Assembly (NCBI RefSeq): GCF_028453695.1
Contig: NC_135777.1
Coordinates: 4,857,286 to 4,921,285, forward strand
Direction: 5' to 3'
Length of the DNA: 64,000 nucleotides
DNA from: Augochlora pura
Taxonomy: Eukaryota; Arthropoda; Insecta; Hymenoptera; Halictidae
A model generated the notes under the pieces. It searched no databases. It saw only the letters and a program-made list of their open reading frames with translations, and was not told the DNA's origin. The position numbers and the translations under genes are program-made. This document shows positions 12,432 to 25,522 of this stretch, one piece after another (the stretch's first letter is position 1; every line of letters begins with the position of its first letter).

Positions 12432-12839
12432 ACCTTTTCTACCTCGACGCTGCTGCGACGCGTCGGAATCCTTCGGAAAATTTCGCTCGACGTCGAACCT
12501 AATGAATTCCCGGTAACCCGGCAATCTTATTAGAACCCCGGTTTAATATTTCACCGGCGAAACGTTCTCCAAATAACACTGGGAAACCTTTCCTATTATT
12601 ATCAATAATAAATTTCCACTTTTCAGTCGGTTCCCAAAAACTGGTATTACGAGAGCACTTCGTTTGTATATTAGAAGTTGATTGCATTCGGTGATCTGGC
12701 TCACGCCGATCTGAAATCAAATCGTGTAAGATTTTGAAAGTCGAACAGACTCAAAACTTAGACTTCTGCACCCAAATTTTATCTGAATTTAACATCGAGG
12801 TCACAAACATTTTTTTCGATAAGATCTCTCCAAAAATAT

Positions 12840-13091
12840 TATGCTGTTATCCCTAAGGATTTCGCAGGTGATCTAAAAAATTTCCGTAAGGTACGTACTA
12901 TGAATGATGCTATAAGCATACAGGATGACATTAACAGAGTTCAAGAATGGTGCAACGTAAAAATGATGAAATTGAATGTCTCCAAATGTCGCTCCTTAAA
13001 ATTCATCAAAAACAGAAATTTAATAGAGTTCTCCTTTAGTGAACCGTATGTACGATCAAACAAAGAAGAACTTTGGCAGACATTCTTTTAA
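12840..13091 (+). pseudogene. Non-LTR retrotransposon reverse transcriptase fragment
   Basis: The frame reads into this stretch from upstream of its first Met. It contains FAGDLKNFRKV, a mutated form of the (F/Y)ADD catalytic box of reverse transcriptase. This is followed by IQDDINRVQEWC, LNVSKCRSLKF and a short strand region, which is the usual order after the catalytic box in Jockey/RTE-like non-LTR elements. The second Asp pair is broken (AGD), and the rest of the polymerase and the endonuclease are missing. The frame stops at 13089-13091, just before a mariner remnant. The 3' end of a non-LTR element follows at 13548-13608, so the two are probably one element split by the mariner. Confidence 0.8.
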
Positions 13092-13094
13092 TTT

Positions 13095-13547
13095 TTAAAA
13101 TTATCAACCAAATAATCGATTGTCCACCCATTCTAGAACTAATAAAACTAAAGGGTTCCTGCTAAAGCACTACGGTCAAAAGAATTATTTCACGTAGATT
13201 ACTTTAAAACAAAAATTATTACAGTTTGATTGGAACGTTTTTCCTCATCCTCCTAGCTCCCCAGACCTTGCTCCATCCCATTATTACTTCTATTCCTCTT
13301 CTTAAAAAGTTCTCTCCGTGGTAAATCTTTCAAATCTATAAGCGTAATAAAAACGCACCTAGATGAACATTTTGCAAATAAGCTTCAACAATTTTGGAAA
13401 GAGGGCATAATGAGGCTTTCTGAGAGATGGAAGAAGGTTATAGAACATAGTTATAGAAGGTTATAGGTTCATATATAACATAATAAATCCACAACAAATA
13501 TCGTGTATTCATTTCGCATCAAAAAAAGGGAAGAAACTTATGGGACC
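13095..13547 (+). mobile_element. Mariner 3' remnant with transposase C-terminus
   Basis: The translated sequence, with interruptions, contains KLLQFDWNVFPHPP followed by SSPDLAPSHYYFY, the diagnostic mariner block in which the third catalytic Asp follows APS. Here that residue is His. Several stops and frameshifts follow. The last 80 bases (TTCGCATC, an A-rich run, then GAAACTTATGGGAC) match the right half of the mariner MITE at 31165-31331, so the same family gave rise to both. The terminal CACCCTA is missing at the right edge, so this copy is truncated on both sides. Confidence 0.85.
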
Positions 13548-13608
13548 TCTATGTAACACAAAAGAGCCTCACTAGCCCGTTAATTAAGGATAATAATAAT
13601 AATAAAGT
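13548..13608 (+). mobile_element. Non-LTR retrotransposon 3' end with (ATA)n tail
   Basis: The segment CTCTATGTAACACAAAAG through CTAGCCCGTTAATTAAGG, followed by (ATA)n, is matched on the opposite strand at 30905-30970, where CCGTTAATAAAG precedes (AAT)n. A polyadenylation-like AATAAAG followed by a short tandem tail is typical of non-LTR 3' ends. The position downstream of the reverse transcriptase fragment supports one element on the + strand interrupted by mariner DNA. Confidence 0.7.
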
Positions 13609-16600
13609 TACCATTTCCACGAAAAAGGTTCTACGTCTTCCCGAGACGCGGGGTGGCTTAACACCCCCTGAAATTCCACCTGAGAAAGAAGAAATCATTT
13701 GGACCGTTCGTTGTCGTCCTCGAACCGCTTACTCGTCGAGAATTTATGCGAAGAAACGGTGACGGTGAGTCATTCGAATCGAACGATTCCCCGTCTGGAG
13801 CCGGTCGAAGGAACGGACTCGGATCTCCGTCCATGCGGCCCGGATCCAGGGAACTGATCCCGACCGGGGTCCCTCGAATTGGATAAGTCAATTTCGGTAT
13901 AACGCGGAAATTATTGGAATTTGTAGGACTTTAATCTGGCGCGATCAGATTCGTCTCACCTCGTTTCTCAAGTATCGGGCGAGCCCTGACGACGGACATT
14001 AATCAGCCCGGACAGAAGGTCAATTACCAGCGGAGGGTCGTTAATAACAGGTTTAATCCGATAGACTGCCTTCTTCCACGGTCCGCAACACTCGGGGCTT
14101 TTTGCACGGCGAAATAGATTAAACGAAAACCGGCCTCCGGCGTTTAACTGGTCTGCGGTACGCACACCCCCTCGGGCAAAATTTTCATTATACCGATGAA
14201 TCGGCTCTTTCCCCTCGAACGGAATCGATATCGATTGAAAAGGCATTCGCGCCGGTATCCTCTCCCGTCTTCCGATTCCTTTTTCAAAAGATTTGCAAGA
14301 ATTTCCCTTATCGCCTCGAAAATGAATTGGAAAAAAATGACGGCGCGCCCGAGGAGAAAGCACGGCCGTATAAAATTTCCATTAATACCGCGGCAATAAT
14401 GTCTCGCCGCCGCGAGAACGGTGTCCCCGAATTTTCCAATTCCGGCGCCATGAATTTCGGTCCTGATTTATCGCGGACAGCTGCCTCGGAATTCAATTTA
14501 ATTTGTCCAGCATTAAGGCGGGATAATGGGAGTCATTTAACAGTACATCGACCAGCAAGAGCTCTCCGAATAACCAGGATGCTCCTTTTTCCCGCGTGCG
14601 CGCGCGCGCTCGCTTCGAGCACGATAAATTCCACGGCGTTCGAGGAGAGCTTGCGGAATTCCGCGAGGAGGTCCGTTTTTCCAGACGGTGCTGGTTGCCT
14701 CGACGAAGAATGCCGATTATCGGCGGTCCGAAGATCACGGAGGATCATGGCCGACGTCGATATCCCGGGGAAATCGAACAGTCGGAGAACAATCCCTTCG
14801 CAGTAGTCGGCCGTCCGAGCGGTGGACGCCTGAATTTCCGGTTGATCGCGATATCGCGAGGCCGCGTGCACGCCGGCTGGTGACAATTATGCGGGATTAG
14901 GGTGTCAGGAACGTCGCTCGCTCGCTTTCGATGTCCCGTAGAGTCGGTAATGCGACTCCGGATCGTCGCGTCCGGGCGACCTTTGTCGTCGACGGATCAT
15001 CGGTTTTGGCAGCTGCCCGTGCCTTTGACTCTCCTCTCCAGATCCAGTGGTGTAGCGCCGCGATAGGAGCGTCAAACGCCGATGGAAGTTGTCCCGTTGT
15101 CCGTGGTACACGTTTCTGCAAAAGGTTCCAATTACTAGCCGCACCAGGTAGCACCTCCTCGTAATTGGTCGGTCGAGTGGTGTAGGCGCGTGGTTTGTCG
15201 GACAAGCGGGCGCAGAAATTCGTGATACGAGGGACTCCGTAAGGCAGCGGAAGGCCGACGGATATTCCGAACAGGCTGGAAAGTAGTAGAGCCTTGTTTT
15301 GATCAGACGAGCGATGTCGTGCGAGCTCTTCGTAGACGTGGAATTTAAATAGTGTGGCTGGTCGTGCTGACATCGGACGGTATCGGTTTCCAGCGATCGT
15401 TCGAGTACAGGAACGAGTACATAATACGTCGAGCAGGGGTCGTGTAAGATGGTCGTAACCGAGACTAGCGGCTTGTCGGTTCCGTTAGAAAATCAAGAGC
15501 GAGATAATGTCTTTATTTTATAGAGCCACCGGCAAGCCGTAAGATAATACCAGCCCGTATCGATTTAAGTAGTGCGAGCACGTTGTATATCAGACGGGGG
15601 CGGTATAACGTTCCGTCGATCGTTCTGGTACGCTCGACTTAAACGTATCGTAAAAAATGCTGGAATTGTCACGAATTTTTTCCGAACAAACGCGTCCTTG
15701 TTCGACGCGACTTTAACGATAAGCGCCGAGCAGAATGGCTGCCGGATGGAAGCAGCCGGCAGACAAAGCCCTCGCCAATGGAGGCCGCCGACGCATCGGC
15801 CTATAAATACCGATGAAGCAACGACCGTGGCCGGCAAATATGATTCCTGTAATTAGCTTAACAATAACGACGGTATCGTACATGTCATTAATCGCATGAC
15901 GGGGCCGCGCGCACGGTGTCGTTTCGAGCGCGGCTCGTCACCGCCAGTTGGCAGCCGCGTAAATTGGAAACTCGTGTACCCCTTACGCGTTACGGGTGAT
16001 TTTATTGCCGCCGGGCTCGGCCGTAAATCAGTCACCGGGCGGTACTCCTCGATCCGGAATGGATCGCGGGCGCTGGAGGCAGCCGGGTTACGACGCTTTT
16101 ACGAGACGTTAATTTCATATCGTCCAGTCCATTTGTGCGGCGGTCGCATAAAAACCGGAGTAACCTAAGCCGGTTACCGGCCTCGCTCTCCGCCCTGTTT
16201 AAATGCACTTTGCCTGTCGGGCCCGCTATCGAACAATCCGGCCAATTCAAAGTCGCGGGGGAAGACCGCACCGTTGAATCGGGGTGCAACCCCGGTTACC
16301 GGTATCTCCAGTTTCGCGATCCAGTCGCGATTGATCGCGATACCGCGATGAGCCGCTAATTGGATCGCGGTCCGCTCTGTGTATCATCATGCAAATAGAT
16401 CCGGCATTACATGCTCCTACGATAGAACCGTGATTTTGCGAGCGACCGGCCGGCCGGCCGTGCCGATTAAATTTCCCCGGTAATTCAACTCGGACCCGGG
16501 GCCCGCCGCCGTTCCAAACTTTCGACTGGATCAGCGGGATACGCTCCGGCGACAGCCGGCTCGGTTCATAGCTGTCCGGACTGATTAATCATGCGCCCCG

Positions 16601-18507
16601 ACTACTTAAACCCGGCCGGAGATTCGCCCGAAATTTTCACTCGCCCGTGATACGGATTAATCCACGTCCGACTAATCGTTAATCGTGCGTTACACCGCGT
16701 CGACGAGAGCAAATTAATGTAGTCCTCCCTCGACCAGCCTCGTCTTTCTACCTGGACATGCTCTGTGATTGAAATGCCACGTTGAAAATTTGATCGCAAT
16801 TGCCAAAGAAGCCGCAGCTTCTTGGTCCGATACGAGACACAGACGAGTGCATAGCAAACAGCGTCGATGCTCGATTCGGGGGTGGAGAGGTCGTCGACGC
16901 GAAGTTGCGGCGACCGGGAAACGAGTGGGAATTGCGGTGGGCCCCCCCGACGCGACGCGGCCCGCGTTAGTATGCGGGGAACAGTGGGAATGCCGATGTG
17001 CAAAACAGAGGGGAGCCGGTGTCTAAAACGCGGACGAGAAGGCCAGCGGCCAGGCATTCGGGACACGTAGAGAAGGGTGTACGGGGGCGCGCAGCAATAG
17101 TTGGCCGGGCAACGAAGCTGGGAATTCGGACCGGGCCGCAAGACGTCTCGCGAGAGGAGACGACGCGTTGGCCGCATCGTTCTTTGATCGCTCACCTGTG
17201 GATCACTCTCAGCGGCCCAACGGGGGAAGAGAGACGCTGACCCCGGACGAATAAATTACAACAGGTTGGCATGCCCGGATGCCGAGAGCCCTTATGCGGT
17301 ATCACGCCGAGTGGCATGCCATTCAGGATCTATTAGCGGCTCTGTGAACGTTCAGACGCCGATGCGTCGCTATTCGAGCACCTCTCCGAGCGACTGGCAT
17401 GCATGCCGGGCAGATTGAACGAGGCTAATATCCCTACCACGGTCGACTCGGGGCGGGACTTGAGCGGTGGGCGGGGCTAGCCGGCTCCGGAGGGGCATGC
17501 TTTGTGCCGCTCCCGGACAATGAAGAGGCTCTTCAGCTGCGGGCACGCTGTGACAATCGCTCCTTCTCTTCGTCGGCTCTGCGGCGGGGAGCACGAAGAC
17601 GCTGTTAGCTTAAAGTGCGGGCGGTTTTAATTGCCATTGACGCGCGTTTCGATATCGGAGCTCCGGAGTTTCGATCGAAAATGCTCGTCGGTTCTAGTCT
17701 AGTCCGACTGACATTTAATACACGCGTTTGTAGAGCTGGACAAAAATTGCCTCGCAGAGCAGCAACGATGAAAGCACCTTCTCTTAAACAATCAATTTAC
17801 AACGTCCAATAAAATCCTGAAGCGTATTCGTTTTAGCAAAGTCCCCTCGCACATCCAAATACGACGAGATAAAACGTGCGGAATGGATCGTCTCGAGTCG
17901 TTCACCGGGGTCCAACGTACGCCGCGTATCTTTAGATCGGGACCTGGAAAGTCAGCGGGTAAGACTGACATTTTATAGCACTCGGTACAGCGAATTAATA
18001 CTACAGCGCGCTCATGAATAGTTAATATCGCGACAGTATATTCCGCGGCAACGAAGATTGACTGTTTATGAACTTGAACGCAGCTAGTCGACGCGTTCCT
18101 GCGTAAGCCGTGCGTGCCGCGAATACTGGAAATCGCGGCTTCGGCGCGAGGGGAAAAGCAGATTACGGCGACAAACACGGAAATTAATGCAACACCGGGA
18201 TTTTTATCCGCGGACATTATTAATTCCGCGTCTCCCCTCCGAAGCGGCGGCGGAGCGCGCGCGCGCCCGCGCGGGGCTCGAGAGCCGCCGCCGTGTGCCG
18301 GGCAGGTGCGCGTTTCAATAAACTTTCTGCAACCTTATTAAACACACGCTCCGATGAATGCAGCGCCCTATAGTTATAACGCGACGGAATCGAATCGGCG
18401 GCGCAAACATTTGCTTTCGATCGAGCCAACTTCGTCCGACTCCGATTTAATCCGTTCATGTTTGCAGCGGATCCGAAGAAATTGAAATTATTCCCGACGA
18501 TCCTCCT

Positions 18508-18520
18508 CCCCCCCCCCCCC
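18508..18520. repeat. Poly(C) run
   Basis: Thirteen uninterrupted C residues. Confidence 0.85.
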
Positions 18521-19304
18521 TACCCGGGCTTTCCTGATACAATGAGAAAGTCTCGGATAAACCCTTCCAACATGGTTACTCCCGTTATTCAACAGCTGAA
18601 ATCGATGGTTTATTCTAAGCTTGCTTTAAAGCCCCGACCCACCCTCGTTCGCATCCTTCTGTTCGCTTTACTCCGGCGTGTAGGTTCCGGGGGGTATCGT
18701 TGAATGGGTGAAAAAGTGGTGGTGCTTGCTTTCGACAAATTTTCTACCTTCGAATGGATGCGCTCCGAAGTATACAAATATCTCCGGTTACGACCGACGT
18801 TGTTCGTTTCCCCGAGAATCGACGCAGCGGCAGCAACGGCAGCAGTACCGGGTAAAAGCTCGCGTGAAAATTCCTCGAATAACAACTTTTGGAAATCAAC
18901 GATAAAAAAACCAATTTTTCGCGGTATCGACAATGCTGTACAGCACGCCCTCCACAGGTAATAAAGTAAATATTTCGGTGAGAGTATCGCAGCGCGGGCG
19001 CGCGACGATCCCCGGCAATGATCCCGGAAGTGTTGCGGATCGAGGCCGGCAATAAAACTGGTACTCGCGACGAGATAGATCAGCTGCTCGCGCCATAAAC
19101 GCTGCGTTACTTTCGTAGCGGCTCTAACATGGTGGCCCATCGATTGGGCCGACCGCAGGCGACACTATTTCAGCCGTGGTCGGCCATCCCTTAACCGCAA
19201 ACTGTCCTCCCATCCTCGCCGGGATCGCAATAGCTTCCGGCAGCTCACCTGTAGTCGCGTCACTTCCTCGTCAAGTTGCGTCGTTTGGCCTTGGTCGGAG
19301 AACC

Positions 19305-19335
19305 GTAGGACCGGAGGACCGGAGGACCGGACCCC
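19305..19335. repeat. Short GGACCGGA tandem repeat
   Basis: Four adjacent imperfect copies of an 8-9 base unit built on GGACCGGA. Confidence 0.75.
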
Positions 19336-20844
19336 GGAGACCGTGGACCGGCGGTGCCGGCCGATTTATCGGCCGCCGCGAACAAACCTTGGTCGGACAA
19401 CAACTCGAAGCAACGGTTGCACCGGGGAATCGATGCTGCCCCGGCATTGCCGGAGTTTCGCTGCCGGCCTTCCCTCCCCCCCGCGCCGACCGCCGTCGAG
19501 ATCCGAGAGAAAGAGCATGTTCGGAGCCGAGGAGGGGCGTGCGATCAGAGGCGCAAACCGTAACTTCGGCAGCGTAAGCCGCGGAGATATTTGGTCGTTA
19601 CAGCGGCGGAGTCGCCTCATGAATTTTCCATGGCCGCGACGAGCCATTATCAAATTCCGATAGACAATTGGGGCTCTCGGCGGAGCCGGCCGGAAACCGA
19701 GAGGGGGGGAGTGGCAGTGAACGTTCGAGAACGTGCCGCTCGCCGCCCTGCCGCGCGAGCATGCCTTCGTGTGGAACCGGGCCACCCTGGGCCACCCTTC
19801 GCAAGTTTAAGGCTAGACGTAGAGACGCTTCCGCAGCGCCGCCCGCCTCCGTACCGTCGACGGAATCGAACGGATCACGGCCGAACACGGCGGCCGCATC
19901 GACGCGAATGGGAACGGAGAGACGGCCCGGATGCTAGACGTGTACCTGCAACTATAATAGATGCGGCCTGCATTCCGTTTCGACCCAATCGGCTTCCCGT
20001 GAAATTTCTGTTTCCCGCGACGCGCAGTCACACGTCGCCCAGACGCGTCTATACGCTGGCGAACTTAAATAACTTTCGATGTAATTGCCGACTGTAAACT
20101 AGTCTTCGCGATGACGGTTTCGCCGGGTTTCCGTGCCACGTTAGGCAAAATGGAGCTACGTCGACAGTTGCGGCTCTTCCCAGAGGTATTCTGATCACGA
20201 TTGTTCGATTACTTTTTCCGGAAAATGGCTGGTATTGTCCGTCAGTGGAATTGGAGTAGCGGCTGATTTATTACTTGCTTGTACTACTTGCTGGAATTTA
20301 TTTTCGGGTTAAATCTTGATCTAGGGAAATATGAGCTTTGTGAACTGTTTTATCGTATTAATTATAGTACCAATTTCCTTGTGCTGGTCCTTGCACGTAA
20401 AACGAATGCGAGATCGAAATGCTAGGATCAAATTAAATAACGAAGAATCAATTGCAGAAGCTCCGCGAAGTTCGACGCATCGCTCTGCGAACTCGCCGAG
20501 TTTCCGCGTCCATGGAATACAGGTATTCGAAGACTCTTCTGAAAAGTTACGAATCTCGGCGTCTGACCTTTCTTCCCCTCGCTTTCGTCGACAACTTTTT
20601 CGTCCCTCTTTAACCTTTACTCTGCGGCGCCGGCGCGATGCCATTTGGGTTCGCTAATATCGTACCGTATTTAAGGAGAACACGGCGAGGTCTCTTCCAT
20701 CTCTTCCAAAAAATATTCGGCGAGAATCGACTTCGAGTTCGCCGGCAAAAACATTCCGCGGTTTCCGGTCCCTAGTTCTAAAACGAGTTCCACCGAGTCG
20801 AAATTTTAATCGCAACGCGATCGTTCGAAGAATTCCAAGGAATA

Positions 20845-20862
20845 CCGTCTTAATTAAGACGG
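20845..20862. other. Perfect 18-bp palindrome
   Basis: CCGTCTTAATTAAGACGG reads the same on both strands. It has no spacer and lies in unique background rather than in a recognised transposon. It could be a dimeric protein-binding site or chance. Confidence 0.6.
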
Positions 20863-21274
20863 CGTCGGGGTAGAGGGAATCTCGCGTGCGTTTTGTCGCG
20901 GAAAGAACGACATTAATTAATTGGAGGCGGATCAGTTTTGAGTCGCCGCGCGAGAATCGGCGCGAGGGGGACTTTTTATTCGTCGATTACTCCGCCCCTT
21001 CTGCTTCTTCGCATTCCAATTTCCCTTCATTTCGCTCGAATAACGCCCACGCAAAAAATTCATTCCACCGTTCGCAAATTACCTGCACGTGCTGCACGTA
21101 TTCTCGACCGAGAAGTCCGTCTTCGTATAAAACTCATTCGTAGCTTTGCAGAACGCTAATCGTTTTAATTGTTATATTCTACGTGCCGTGTTCCCGAGAA
21201 ATATTTTCATCGCGAGATTAGATATTAGTCAAACATCCGGGACAATTTTCAGTGTTACGGACACCGAGGATATG

Positions 21275-21355
21275 TAAAGAAAATTCGTTAATACCTCGTA
21301 CACAGCCCATTTTATTCCATTTCAAAACCGACCCGCCCTTACTGGAAAACCCTAT
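21275..21355 (+). repeat. Dispersed ~80-bp repeat, copy 1
   Basis: The segment from AAAGAAAATTCGTTAATACC through CGACCCGCCCTT to CCCTATA recurs in the same orientation at 40975-41055 with only a handful of differences. Similarity stops abruptly at both sides. There are no inverted ends, no target duplication that I can see, and no coding frame. It could be a piece of a SINE, a LINE or another interspersed repeat. Confidence 0.8.
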
Positions 21356-21540
21356 ATTTTCAAAGGATCGTAATTAGTTTCACGGAGAAGTCCAAGTAGC
21401 AAATAACGCGATCCTCGATTCCCAGCTGAAACAGCAAACGCGGAACCAATAGGAAAATGTTTACGACTCGGAGGAACACATTAGCCAAAATCCTTCCGCA
21501 AGCTTCCGGAGAATTAACATTCCGATTCAAGCTTCGCGGT

Positions 21541-21582
21541 CGAGAGAGATAGAGACAGAGAGAGGGAGAGAGAGAGAGAGAG
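21541..21582. repeat. GA microsatellite
   Basis: Interrupted (GA)n tract, about 240 bases upstream of a CT tract of similar length. Confidence 0.9.
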
Positions 21583-21779
21583 CTTAAGCCACGTAGCTGA
21601 GAGCCTGTTTCACAGGCAGGCAGGCTCGGTCTCCGGTAATATTTGATGTACGGGACGACCGTGGCTGTACGGTTGCCATATTTCTGCCGACTTTGCGAAC
21701 CGTTTTAGTTTTTCGTGCTGGTTGGAAGGCTTCCAGTTGCCGGACGCGCCGAGAGAAAACTCCAGCCCCCGCGCGCCGG

Positions 21780-21781
21780 CC

Positions 21782-21813
<32 letters not shown>
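21780..21813. repeat. CT microsatellite
   Basis: (CT)n with one extra C. It is complementary to the GA tract at 21541. Confidence 0.9.
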
Positions 21814-24800
21814 CCGTCCGTTAAAATATACTCCGGTTCAATATGTGTGAAAACGTACGGTTGGCTCGTATGTTACTACGTGCCTGGCCACTCGCGGAAC
21901 CTCTATGCACACACACGTACACGGACACGGGGAGAGAAAGGGAGTGAAAGAGAGGGCCGACAGGGCCGCGCGCGCGTTCGCGCCCACATGTTTGTCTACA
22001 TAGTGACCCTGTGGCGCACAGACGTGACAGCAAGTCCGCTGCGAAACTTGTTTCCAACGAATCTTTGTTCTCCCCGAGCTCTAAACGGAATTAACTCACC
22101 GCCTACCGGCGATTCCCTTCAGTAATTTTTTTCGGTTCCTAACTAACCCGGACAGTCTATCGGAGGTGCGATTTTCAAGGCGGAAACGTCAGCCGAGATT
22201 TCAGAATTTTTTCCACAACCGTACAAGGCAGCCTGCTCTAGAGAAACGCGGAATTATTTTCCTTTCGATCAGCTTTTTAGAAATTCCTGCATCGAAACTA
22301 CAAACTACTGCGAGAAAACGATCTACAATTTTAATTACGTTTCTATGCGTCAGCCTGTATTCGAATAGGACGCGAAGAAGCTCGCGAGCCCGGCAACTTT
22401 GGTTTCGTTGCAATCGTGCGAAATGCGCGCAGATGCGCCGCTGTAATTTTGATGTAAGGAATCGCCCTGCTCTCGGTGCCTCCGCCACGAAATAATTTAT
22501 TTTCGGGTGGAATTGGAGTGGCTCTTGATTTTCCATCTACTGTACAGCGGAGCCCTCGCGGTGCCATCTGGGAAAAAGTTCTCTTTAGAATATCGAATAT
22601 TTTATACGTCGTTCCGAGCCACCGAAAATACGGGTGCGAGAATTCCCCGCTACGTATGGCCGGCCAACGATAAAGCAAACAGGTATTTCCCGGTGACAAA
22701 GTCTGCATTATTTCATGGACGATTTATCCATCTTTCCCCCGTGATCCGCGGCGGTGTCCGGAACCGCGAGCTTTCTATTATCACGGTTAAATTAGTCGAG
22801 AGCGGCGTCTGTCACTCGGCTATCCTTAACCGGATTAACCGGTGGTACCGACACTGTCGGCCCGCCGGCATAAAGAGTGCATTGTGCTCGGCGTACAGGC
22901 TTATGATTGCGCCGTAATTCCTTGAGAAACGTTGGGTTCCACGAGTCGGCGCGCGGAAGCGAAGGCAAATGTAAATGAAACGCGTGGCGTGACTCCGTGA
23001 GCTCGATGGCGAAGCGAAGATACTGCTCCCCTGTCCCTGTCGTCTAATGCGAGGATATACTACTCGAGCCTAGCACGAATCCTAAATAAACGCAACGGGG
23101 TCCGAATCTGTCCTAGCCCGGTGCTCGTCAACGGCATCATCGTTGCCCCCCCCCTACCCCTCCCCCCCCGAGCGTAATCCATTGTCCTTGACTTTCCCCG
23201 CTATCGATCCGCAGCGCGCTCGATCTCGTTTGCCATCGCCAAGCCGATAGACCGTCCCGAAACGACGTTAACAGTTTGATGTCTCCACTGTCTTCTCCCA
23301 TTAACGTTCCCCCATCTGCATATCGGGTTACCATCGAACTCGTGACTCCCATACGTTTCACGATCTTCCGCAAGCTTATCACCGCCCGATAATGAACCAT
23401 CCGCTATCAACGGGCTCCGCGCCGCGGTGCCGGCGACCGGTTCCCTCCGATTTTCTCGTGTCCCGTGGCAGTTAGCGGGCGGCCCGCTTCCGCAACAACC
23501 ATGGCCCGGAGTAATCGTCCCGCACTGCTCGTTTTTCTCGGGGCCGAAGCCATCGATCGGGCCCGCTCGAGCCTTGTCAGGATCGTGCATCGTCGATGAG
23601 GACGACCGTGTCACTGGGCGCACCGCCGTTGCGCCGGCCCGGCGTCGTATCAAACCGCTCCCGATAAACTCCACGGGAATTTATTCGGCTCGTTCGCCGG
23701 CGCTGTTCAAACGATTCCTTATTTATCCCTCGGGCTCGTTACCCGGCCGCTGTCCTCCCTGATAAAAATTGCTCGTTGCAAAATTAAGCAGCTCGACTGT
23801 GTCCCGGAATAAACGAGTCGGTTGCGTGGGAAGGAAATGCAGGACAAAGGAAGAGGACTCGAGATCGGTCCGAGAGAAAAGAGAGCGAACGCGCCGTTCC
23901 AATGCGTCCGACTAACGGCGTAGAAAAAGAGGAGAACGGAAGCGAAGAAGAACGAACGGCAGGAAGAAGGAAACGAGAGCGTCTCCAGGACCGAATATCC
24001 TTACCTTCTCCGATACTATATCATTTACCGTTTCTATTTATTCCGAGCGAACGACGAACGGCGAATGCCACAAGTGGTTAGCCGTAAACTGCAGCGTCTC
24101 TCTACGGGCGTATTTGAACCGAGAAGCATGCCGCCCGTGCATCGCGGGACTAATTCTTGGAAAAAATGGCGCGGTCGCCGGAGAGAAGCCGGCGGGTCCG
24201 TCGAGCGTCGCTAAAACTAAATAATCCGCGTATCAGGGTCCTTTATCGGGTTGGCCAGGTGCGAAGCGGGGCGCATCGATCCGGACCGGGGTCCCGGCTC
24301 GTCGCTTGGAATTTGAAATTTCAGCTGTTCGTCGGAGGCGAGGATTCGGGGGCCTCGGAGACGGTTCGCGGAGGAAGAATTACACCGTGAACTTTCCATT
24401 TCCGGGGAGCGGGTCGCGCCACGGCAAGAATTAAGCAAGGGAAAATATCGCCCGGGCGAACGGCGCCGCGAAAACTCTATGGCTCCGGCAGATTTCCCCT
24501 GGGTCAGCTTGATAAGCTTTCCGAAAGTTGCGCGTCGCTGCATAAGTCTCGTGTGCGCGGGGCCGAGACCGGCGCGGCCCCTTGGATTTCGGGGCGAATT
24601 TAACGGCAGATCGAAGTCAACAGACGTCGCGACGCGCGCGTCGGACCGGGCGCCGAAACGACTCCGGTTTTCCGATGCGGCCGATTCGGGATCGCGTGCG
24701 CGGCTGCTCGATGATCGGTTTTCGGTCGTCTCGATCCGATTAGAGAAATCCGCGCGCTGAAAATATTCGAGGCGCCGCCGAACGAGCGTGCACAGGCTAT

Positions 24801-25359
24801 ATATATTCTATATATAATGCGATCCATCCGATGCGATCCATCGCGCCGTGAAACCAATAAACCGCGAACTAATTCCTCCGCGTTAATTACTCGCCGGCCT
24901 CCGGGTTTTTTTCCCCGTCTCGGTCGCTGATCGCCGACTCCATCGACTCGAATAGATATAAACCACAGTTTTCCAATCTTCTTTTGCAGTTATTAAAAGT
25001 TCCCGGCGCGTTTCACTTTTGATTGTCGAAAGTTGAGGAGGGGGGGGCCGATATGAAGCTGAGAGATGCGGAAAATTCCGCCCGGCCGAGTAGTAATTTG
25101 ACGATTAAAGGCGCTGAAAGCTTCGGCCCGATTTCATCGCGATATATGCCGGTGAATGCTCGCCGGTTTAATGGATAATGATAATTGGATTATTTCAGGC
25201 AAACTGACCAATCTCGCTGATTGCCACGGTTTGTTTATTGTTTCACGGTCAAAAATGATTAACGAGGCGCGACATTTCCGGCGTTACGTTACACTCAGGC
25301 CCTGTTTGCCGGACTATAATTGCGTTAACGATGACAGTAATTAGAACGGCGCATCTTCG

Positions 25360-25522
25360 AACGAGCACGAATACGATTCGGCACTGCACTCGGACATTTA
25401 TTCGTCTACGAAAATAATTTCTAAATAATTATCACTATTCCATATTCATCCAATATTTGTTCTACGCACTTCACTATTCGAGAATATTTATTCAACGCGT
25501 TGCATTGTATTATCAAAGTATA
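25360..25522. other. AT-rich sequence left of the TA-2 nest
   Basis: AT-rich unique sequence that continues, once the TA-2 transposon is removed, into the sequence at 27509. On the minus strand the joined sequence reads like retroelement long terminal repeat material (see 27509-27800), but I cannot define its ends. Confidence 0.3.

Larger units (their letters stand above)
10340..12700. other. Gene-free CpG-rich background
   Basis: No gene or transposon is recognised. The longest open frame of the window (about 346 codons, minus strand, 10230-11270) runs through this stretch and through part of the preceding transposon and the poly-G tract. It has no domain signature and I regard it as spurious. 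Confidence 0.55.
13620..25360. other. Gene-free CpG-rich background (11.7 kb)
   Basis: This is the longest stretch without a clear mobile element. It is CpG-rich with many TTAATTAA and TTAATCC-like patches. Open frames up to about 200 codons appear on both strands, but none shows a domain, signal peptide, conserved splice pattern or biased codon use. The only features I can point to are microsatellites, a perfect palindrome at 20845 and one dispersed repeat at 21275. Conserved non-coding elements are possible but not visible from one sequence. Confidence 0.55.
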
